From Triatoma infestans (taxonomy: Eukaryota; Arthropoda; Insecta; Hemiptera; Reduviidae), in contig JAAEAF010007712.1 of NCBI GenBank assembly GCA_011037195.1, positions 301,204 through 365,203 on the forward strand: DNA of 64,000 nucleotides, written 5' to 3'. Of the stretch, positions 57,928 to 64,000 are shown piece after piece. The number at the start of each line of letters is the position of its first letter. The first letter of the stretch is position 1. The translations under genes and the position numbers were made by a program. Under the pieces are notes generated by a model that did no database searches, was not told the origin of the DNA, and was given only the letters and a program-made list of their open reading frames with translations.

Positions 57928-58715
57928 CTAGGTTGCAGTGATATGACCTTTCGTTCGTTTAGTTCTGTCCCTTTGTCGAGAGTTATTAATGAATCTAAGT
58001 ATAAATGCAACTACCCGACGAAGCCTTCTCCATGAAGAGTATTTGGTAATTAAGGAGTCTGAGTCGTCGATACTGATGAAAAACTCCTTTACTTTCTTGC
58101 TTCTTTTTTCTGGAATTTCTTGCTCGGCAGAAATCACATCGTTAAAAATCCATGCCTCCTTTCTCTGAGAAAGCCACTCTGGGCCGTGTGACCATATATC
58201 ACATTTTAAAAATTGTTCCGCATCTAATCCTCTCGAAATAGGATCAGCAGGGTTGTGTTTAGAATCTATATGATACCACCTATGAGTCTGCGTAATACTT
58301 TGTATTTTTGCCACCCTATTTGCGACGAAAGTATTCCATCGTATAGGTTCTGCTGCTAACCATGACAAAACAATGGTTGAATCTGTCCAGAAATAGACCT
58401 TTTCGATATTGATATCTAAGATTGTGATCAGCTTAGAAAAAAGTTTTGATACCAGTAAGGCACCGCAAAGTTCTAATCGAGGAAGGCTTACTTGTTTAAT
58501 TGGTGAAACTCTCGATTTTGAGCATAATAATCTTACTCTGATGCTACCGTCCTCATCTAAGCTCCTAGCATATATACATGCACCATATGCTTTCTCTGAA
58601 GCATCGCAAAAGCAATGAAGTTCAATTTTTGATGGAATGTCTGATATCACATATCTATTAATTTTAAATTTATTCAATTTTTCTAAATTTGACGCGAATC
58701 GCATCCATTGCTCCT
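57928..58715 (-). pseudogene. BEL/Pao RNase H domain
   Basis: The 258-codon frame (57928-58704) contains the RNase H motifs of BEL/Pao: HCFCDASEKAYGACIY (first aspartate), LPRLELCGALL (glutamate), VYFWTDSTIVLSWL (second aspartate) and HIDSKHNPADPISRG (last aspartate). It removes the RNA template after first-strand synthesis. It begins out of phase with the reverse transcriptase frame because of one missing base near 58715, and it ends at a TAG that replaces a sense codon. All catalytic residues are present. Confidence 0.92.
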
Positions 58716-59906
58716 GAAATCAGAAGGCAACTCATCGTCCCAATCCAGTTTTAAAAGCCAAAGTTGTTGTATGTATATTTTTGCTAGAGTAATTACTGGA
58801 CCAATGAGACCTAACGGGTCATAAATTCTGGCTATCGTTCCGAAAAGGTAACGCTTTGTTAAACGTATAATTGGAGGTAAATTTATTTTGAATTCAAAAA
58901 TATCATAATATGGCGACCATGTCATGCCTAAAGTTTTAATCGTGTCATCTTCTAATAATTTTAAAGTATAATTCACGTCGTCGTTAGGCTGAATATGTGT
59001 TGTAAAGTGCCGGTAATTTGAACACCACTTTCGGAGGTTCATTCCTGCCTGAGCTAAAATCGCTGATAATTGGCGTTGTATTTCTAATAAACCTTCTATA
59101 GAGTCTGCACCGGTTAACACGTCATCGACGTAGAAATCAGATAGGATTATTCGTGAACCCAGACAATATTTGTCTTTATTTTCAATAGCTAATTGCTGTA
59201 AGGTTCTAATCGCTAAGTAAGGAGCTGACGAAGTACCGTAAGTTACAGTCATGAGTTTATAGATTTTCAATTCGTCATCAGGATTATTTCGCCAATAAAT
59301 TCTTTGAAGATTGGTATCTTGGGGCGTTACTAGTATCTGGCGATACATTTTTTCGATATCGGCAGTTAAAACGTAGCGATGTGTACGAAACCTTAATATA
59401 ATGCAAAATGCGTCTTGTTGTATTGTTGGACCCTTTTCTAATACATCATTCAAAGAGCGACCCGAAGTTGTCTTCATCGATGCATCAAATACTACTCTAA
59501 TTTTTGTTGTTTTACTATCTTCCCGAAAAACAGGATGATGAGGTAAATAGCAAATTGATTCTGACGGATTGTCTCTTTCCATTACTTCACACATATGACC
59601 TAAGTCAACATATTCTTGCATAAATGCTCTGTACTGCGAATATACTTTAGGATTTTTTATAAGACGCCTTTCTAATGATAAGAATCTACTTAGTGCACCT
59701 TCGGCGGAATTTCCAAGTGACGCTGGATTTTCTTTGAATGGTAACTTTACAATATATCTTCCGTCCGAATTTTTACTTACAGTCTCGCTATAATATTCAT
59801 CTAAATTCCGTTCTTGTTCTGTATATTGTTTAGTATCCGGGAAATGTTCCAATTCCCAAAATCGAGTTAATTCTTGTTGAATGTTCAATAATTGGCATTG
59901 AATCAC
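58683..59906 (-). pseudogene. BEL/Pao reverse transcriptase
   Basis: A 407-codon frame. FWELEHFPD near codon 16-24 is the usual start of the BEL/Pao polymerase region (peptidase A17-type annotation in databases). Palm motif A is TADIEKMYRQI (aspartate at about codon 183), TYGTSSAPYLA is motif B and FYVDDVLTGAD (YVDD at codons 259-262) is motif C with both metal-binding aspartates. RLTKRYLFGTIARIYDPLGLIGP is the characteristic segment before RNase H. It overlaps the Gag-protease frame by 77 bases in a different phase. The end after DDELPSDF is out of phase because of the base loss near 58715. Confidence 0.92.
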
Positions 59907-61806
59907 AGTATAATTTCAGTGATGCCTGTCTCTTGGAAGCTTCAAATCTTCCACAAGCAACCCAGCCCAATTCCGTTTCATATATCGCTGGCATTGACTC
60001 ACACACTTGTATCTTTCCCGATTTGAATAACTCTAAAAATAATTCCGCCCCAATCAACATATCTATTTTATTTGGGTTATAAAAATTAGGATCTGCTAAC
60101 CTTATAGACAAAGGTATCATTTCGGGAGAAAATTGCAAATTTTCTGATGGTAAATATTCTGTAATCTTTGGTAAAATTATAAAATCTAAGGATCGTTTGT
60201 AATTATTGATTCTTGAGTGAATGGTGGCCGATACTACATGCTTAACTTCAGATATACTACTGCCAATGCCCTGTATTTGTTGAATGTTTGATTTGTATTT
60301 CTTTAACCCCAATAATTGCACAAGGTTTTCGGTTATAAAGTTACCCTGAGCACCGCTATCCAGCAATACGCGAGCTTCAACCGATCTTCCATTTAACTCA
60401 TTGTCAACATTGACCACTGCAGTAGCGAGTAAAACATCAAATTTAGACCCTTCTGACATAAGGTGAACGCCGGTTTCTTTGAAATCCGTATGTAAATAGG
60501 TATTATGTTTTTTGTTACAAACTCTACAATTACCAGATTCACATTCATTAGATTCATGTGACTGTAAGCAATTTTGACATAAATTTAAATCTTTTATTTT
60601 TGTAATTCTTTCCGCCACTGATAGATTTTTAAAAATATCGCATTTATATATTGTGTGAGAACCTTTGCAAATTAAACAAACAGTTGACGAATTATTTTTA
60701 TTAAAACTCTTAAAATAATTTTTATTATTGTTAGTATGATTTTTAAGTTGAGTACCTTTCGGATTATAATATACATGTTCCTTTGAAGATTTGGGAGCCG
60801 CTGTCCCCCTCCCTAGGAAGGCTTGAGCCTTTGATGTTCCTTTATATGCCGCCGACCCTTTACCTTCGATATATTTTACTTTATAGTTGTACGAATTATT
60901 AACGTTACATTCTGTAGCTTCCAAAATATGAATTTGTTTTCGCAAAAAATCCTCCAACTGTTCTAGGTGAGGTATTTCTACATCGTTAGCATCTAACGAA
61001 GATTCCCAAAGTTTAATGGTATAATTATCTAACTTTGATGATAACATTGGTACTAGCAAAAAATGCGATTTATCTATGTCGTACCCTAGGGCCTTTAGAA
61101 CCTTGACTGATTTAACGAATTCGGTCAGTAGATTATTTATATCGTGCAAAGAGTGATTCTTCATACGAGGTAAATTTAACAGTCTACTGACATGACTTTG
61201 TGCAATAAGCCTATTGTTACCAAATCTTTTATTTAATAAATCCCATGCAATAGAATAGTAATTTTCAGTAACATCTAAATTTTGAATTGTCTCAAAAGCT
61301 TCTCCTTTTAGACAAGATTTTAAATAGTGCAGTTTTTGTGAGTCTGCTAAATTATTATTGTTGTGAATTAATGCAACATAAGTATCTTTAAATGACAACC
61401 AGGATTTATAACCACCTTGAAATGTCGGTAAATTTATCGAAGGTAAATTGACTGGTATGATGTTGTTAACCTTTAATGGATTTGTTAATTGAGAATTTGT
61501 ATTTACTTGATTACTTTTTAATATTGTTTCGAACTTCCCCATTATAGAAAAATATTTATTTTCGAATATTTCAGATTCATCATCAATATCTGTTGATTCA
61601 TCAGAGCAGGAGGTAGATAATTTCCCTTGAATATCGAAAAACTGATTCCATAATTCTTTTAATTTTTCCATTCTAGCCTTAATTTCATTAATTTCTGTGT
61701 AGTCGAATGTTAATTTGTCACTAAACGTTTTCATTCGAGTTAGTGAGGATTTAATGTATCCCCTTGCTCTGATAAACTCTTTTATCTTTTCTTCTTGCAT
61801 TGTCAT
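59830..61806 (-). CDS. BEL/Pao Gag-protease (658 aa, open)
   Basis: The only long intact frame in the window. Codons 1-60 form a coiled-coil-like region; codons about 120-290 are the Gag domain known as DUF1759 (LPTFQGGYKSWLSFKD, LLNKRFGN, FVKSVKVLKALG). Zinc-knuckle-like Cys/His clusters lie at codons 377-389 and 410-440. The protease domain (DUF1758 type) has the active-site LLDSGAQGNFI at codons 481-491. The ATG at 61806 is 220 bases inside the 5' LTR, a normal leader length. The C-terminal residues after the phase change are probably not native. Gag packages the RNA into particles and the protease cuts the polyprotein. Confidence 0.93.
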   Translation of the reverse strand: MTMQEEKIKEFIRARGYIKSSLTRMKTFSDKLTFDYTEINEIKARMEKLKELWNQFFDIQGKLSTSCSDESTDIDDESEIFENKYFSIMGKFETILKSNQVNTNSQLTNPLKVNNIIPVNLPSINLPTFQGGYKSWLSFKDTYVALIHNNNNLADSQKLHYLKSCLKGEAFETIQNLDVTENYYSIAWDLLNKRFGNNRLIAQSHVSRLLNLPRMKNHSLHDINNLLTEFVKSVKVLKALGYDIDKSHFLLVPMLSSKLDNYTIKLWESSLDANDVEIPHLEQLEDFLRKQIHILEATECNVNNSYNYKVKYIEGKGSAAYKGTSKAQAFLGRGTAAPKSSKEHVYYNPKGTQLKNHTNNNKNYFKSFNKNNSSTVCLICKGSHTIYKCDIFKNLSVAERITKIKDLNLCQNCLQSHESNECESGNCRVCNKKHNTYLHTDFKETGVHLMSEGSKFDVLLATAVVNVDNELNGRSVEARVLLDSGAQGNFITENLVQLLGLKKYKSNIQQIQGIGSSISEVKHVVSATIHSRINNYKRSLDFIILPKITEYLPSENLQFSPEMIPLSIRLADPNFYNPNKIDMLIGAELFLELFKSGKIQVCESMPAIYETELGWVACGRFEASKRQASLKLYCDSMPIIEHSTRINSILGIGTFPGY

Positions 61807-62003
61807 GCAGTTTTATGAAATTAAACAGAGGCAATATAAAGAAAGGAAACGAAAGAAAAAATAATTTTGAATTTAAAAAGGAAAAGGAATTAGAGCCACT
61901 AACCTTGTTCTCTAATCAGTTGGTTACTGAACTTCCACAAACTTACGAACTTGACTGCTGAAGCTCGTTAGTAATTTTTTTGAACACTTCTCTTTATCTT
62001 CTT

Positions 62004-62021
62004 GTCCGGGCTGGTGGACCA
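62004..62021 (-). promoter_or_regulatory. Probable primer-binding site
   Basis: Minus strand TGGTCCACCAGCCCGGAC starts 5 bases after the 5' LTR. A TGG start fits pairing with the CCA end of a tRNA. I cannot name the tRNA from sequence alone. Confidence 0.55.
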
Positions 62022-62026
62022 AATTA

Positions 62027-62276
62027 TGTTAGGCTTCGGGCGCTTACTACTATTCTTGAATGCCCTCCCTGAGCCTGGAATGTGTTGTGTTGTAGGCTGG
62101 TTCAATTAATAAAACAATTGAATGAAGAAAATGTTTATTTGTTGTTGTGGACTGTATCGTACAAGAGTTGAGATCGTACTACTTTCAAAGTGTATAGAGC
62201 GATTCCCCCACTACTTCCCTCTATACACAGCCTTCTGTACATATAGGAATTCAAATTTAAATTAAATGCCCTAACA
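62027..62276 (-). repeat. 5' LTR of BEL/Pao element
   Basis: 250 bp, two substitutions from the 3' LTR (99.2% identity by direct reading). It should contain the promoter for the element RNA; a clear TATA box was not identified. Confidence 0.95.
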
Positions 62277-62281
62277 CCAAA
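62277..62281. repeat. Target site duplication, right (CCAAA)
   Basis: Identical to 56062-56066. Confidence 0.85.
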
Positions 62282-62683
62282 TTAAATATTTCTATAAATT
62301 CACTCGTATTTAACATGCACATGTTATATACATATTTATTAGAATCAATAGAAATTTACTTGTGTATAAATTAAAAATATTGTGATAGATTTTAATTAAA
62401 TTAATAACTTAGTATAAAAACTTCTGTTTGGGACAAACTAATCTTGCTTCAGTTGTTGATGGATTAATTGAAAACATACGAAGACATTAGTCTAATTATA
62501 ATTAATTGAGCCTTTATTTATGTAGTTTATTATGTTTCTTTCATTATGTTTTCTAGTTAAATTAATCACTTTGTTAATATTTCTTAAGTTTATGCGTGTT
62601 TTAGAAAACTTTTCTATCTTTTTATTCCTTATTCTTGTAAAATGTAATAAAACGGAAGTAGATTGTGATTTCTTAAAGTACTA
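62282..62683. other. AT-rich noncoding stretch
   Basis: No recognisable feature. Confidence 0.45.
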
Positions 62684-62953
62684 TAGGTCATAGCATGCAT
62701 ATTTTTAATATTCCTGACCGGTTTCGGATTTTCATCCATCGTCAGAGTACGGTTATATCAAGTTCGTCTAAGAGAGTTTATTTCAACTTAATATTTCCAT
62801 CCACTTAGTGACTTGTTGATTGTATGTGATGATAACTAATCTGATGATGAATGAAAATCCGAAATCGGTCCGGAATATTAGAAATATGCATGCTACGATG
62901 GATAAAATACCAGATGTTATCCAGCATTGCCCATCCATCCACATATTTAACTA
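62684..62953. repeat. Foldback repeat, family A, best hammerhead-like core
   Basis: Two inverted arms around a spacer of about 50-90 bp. Left core (minus, 62716-62745): CTGACGA, T, hairpin GGAT-GAAA-ATCC, GAAA, CCGGTC, all conserved boxes intact. Right core (plus, 62841-62870): CTGATGA, T, GAAT-GAAA-ATCC, GAAA, TCGGTC. The right arm is longer and ends in CATCCACATATTTAACT. The left arm is cut off near 62684. No target duplication was found. Confidence 0.78.
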
Positions 62954-63654
62954 TGTTAAGGTGTTAGGTGTGTACTTTCTATATTACTAGTGCAAGGATA
63001 TTTAAATTGAATAATATTTAGAGAAACATGAGAATTACAAGTAAGAAGGTCGTATGGTGGTAAATATTATATATTTATACGTATAAGAAGGATTAATACC
63101 AAAAATCTTCTTTTTTTTAACGCAGTCTATAATAAAAGTTGTGACATGAATCATTGAGAATTCTGATGTCCCAAAAATTGAGTATATAATTTTATTTCTA
63201 TAAGCAAAAGCGGTCATTGAATCTTTGGAGAATTATAAAAAAATATAATGCATTTTTGTAGGGTTATTTCAAGTCTTCATTGCACGCATAGAGATTTTCA
63301 TAAAAATATTCGGATATCCCTGGGGATCGATCAGTTATTAGTAATCATTTTCATCTTCACTATAAATGTTTCAATTATTCTATCACAACTTCGTAAATTA
63401 AAAGTTTCATTTCCTTTAACGAGAAATAAAATATATATTTTTCTCATCGGCTAAAGTTGTACTTTTAATCTCTGGTGACATTGTTGCAACTTTACAATTA
63501 AATAATTTTAAGGATTGGAAGCATTTTGCGTTTTAAAATCAATTCAACATTATTATTCCGTATACAGTTTTGCTAAATTTCAATCTAATTGTCCTCAAAT
63601 CTTTCTGAACAACATTATCGTGGACAACATTTTCTTAGAGATTACCTTCTAATT
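62954..63654. other. AT-rich noncoding stretch
   Basis: No recognisable feature; the 60- and 68-codon frames at 63035-63217 and 63248-63454 are not supported. Confidence 0.45.
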
Positions 63655-64000
63655 TATCCAATCTAGAAACTCGGGGCCTCCAACAAAGTTCAGCACTTAG
63701 ACCACAGCTAGTCCCATTGTGCACTCCCTAAAACGCCTCACTCAGTTCTGTATCATTAAAAAACGCCAGGGCAGAGGCAAGTGAAATTTCTGATCCCGCA
63801 TTCGGCTCCAGAACGTGGGCGCCTAATTTCAGGAATCGTCTGCGAGCATATAATGCATGCATTCTCCAAGAAGGTGAAACGATATCTCATCCTTTTGGCC
63901 ACATTTCCTGCAGTGTGGATCCGCAAAGTGATCCATGCTATGCAGATGCTTCCATAAAAGGCAATGCCCTGTAACTAGGGTAGTAATTCTCCTGAGTTCC
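63655..64000 (-). mobile_element. LINE relic, C-terminal zinc-finger-like region and 3' end, runs off the window
   Basis: Minus strand: LVTGHCLLWKHLH (about 63935-63980) and CRKCGQKDEISFHLLGEC (about 63857-63912), a C-x2-C-x7-H-x4-C motif, as in other LINE tails here. A stop and frame changes follow. The 3' end has CACAATGGGACTAGCTGTGG (63693-63722), a diverged form of the shared LINE end motif. The rest of the element lies beyond 64000. Confidence 0.75.

Larger units (their letters stand above)
56067..62276 (-). mobile_element. BEL/Pao LTR retrotransposon, near full length
   Basis: A 6.2-kb element on the minus strand with two 250-bp LTRs (TGTTAG...CTAACA), a primer-binding site, Gag, protease, reverse transcriptase, RNase H, integrase and a polypurine tract, all in BEL/Pao order. 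It is flanked by CCAAA on both sides (56062-56066, 62277-62281), a 5-bp target duplication. The LTRs differ at two positions, so the insertion is young. The reading frame is broken at four places: a phase change in the 59830-59906 overlap, a one-base loss near 58715, an in-frame stop at 57928-57930 and a one-base loss near 57687. If not assembly errors, these make the copy non-autonomous. Confidence 0.95.

Noticed and set aside
1..64000. CRISPR array, rRNA operon or bacterial operon
   Set aside because: No regularly spaced short repeats, no rRNA sequence and no compact gene arrangement; the content is that of an animal repeat region.

Overview
This window is a repeat-dominated stretch of an animal nuclear genome. 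It is AT-rich, with many homopolymers and TA or TAA microsatellites. I see no host protein-coding gene, rRNA or functional tRNA. All recognisable coding sequence comes from transposable elements, and almost all of it is broken. The mix (BEL/Pao and Ty3/Gypsy LTR elements, jockey/R1/RTE-like LINEs, tRNA-derived SINEs, mariner, Tc1, Tigger/pogo and Merlin transposons) points to an arthropod. I would guess an insect, perhaps a hemipteran, but the order is a weak inference.

Layout. 0-10 kb: a gutted Ty3/Gypsy relic (1-1.9 kb, minus), a LINE RNase H relic (2.6-3.4 kb) and a second, fuller but internally deleted Gypsy element (6.7-9.6 kb, minus). 10-25 kb: a foldback repeat with a hammerhead-like core (10.2 kb), a SINE (10.9 kb), LINE relics (11.2-11.9, 15.2, 20.3-21.3 and 22.65-23.6 kb) and another foldback (24.6 kb). 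25-33.7 kb: a Merlin transposase relic, a LINE tail with a perfect 12-bp target duplication (26.0 kb), a SINE set in a TAA tract (26.8 kb), LINE relics, satellite-like repeats (29-31 kb) and a Tigger element with intact terminal repeats (32.6-33.6 kb). 35-51 kb: LINE relics, two mariner relics, tRNA-like sequence, a possible solo LTR, a foldback flanked by a 12-bp target duplication (44.25-44.55 kb), a Gypsy integrase relic between short direct repeats, a foldback DNA transposon nested in another repeat (48-48.8 kb), and a Tc1 relic. 51-56 kb: LINE relics. 56.07-62.28 kb: a nearly complete BEL/Pao retrotransposon on the minus strand, with 250-bp LTRs differing at two positions and a 5-bp target duplication. 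62.7-64 kb: another hammerhead-like foldback and a LINE tail running off the end.

The most unusual signal is a set of dispersed repeats, in three sequence families, mostly arranged as inverted arms. They share the layout CTGANGA, one base, a short hairpin, then GAAA. That is the order of conserved boxes in a type I hammerhead ribozyme. One copy is flanked by a 12-bp direct duplication, which suggests copying by target-primed reverse transcription. Penelope-like elements and retrozymes are the closest known precedent. The ribozyme reading is an inference: helix I is short, and no reverse transcriptase of that type is visible here.
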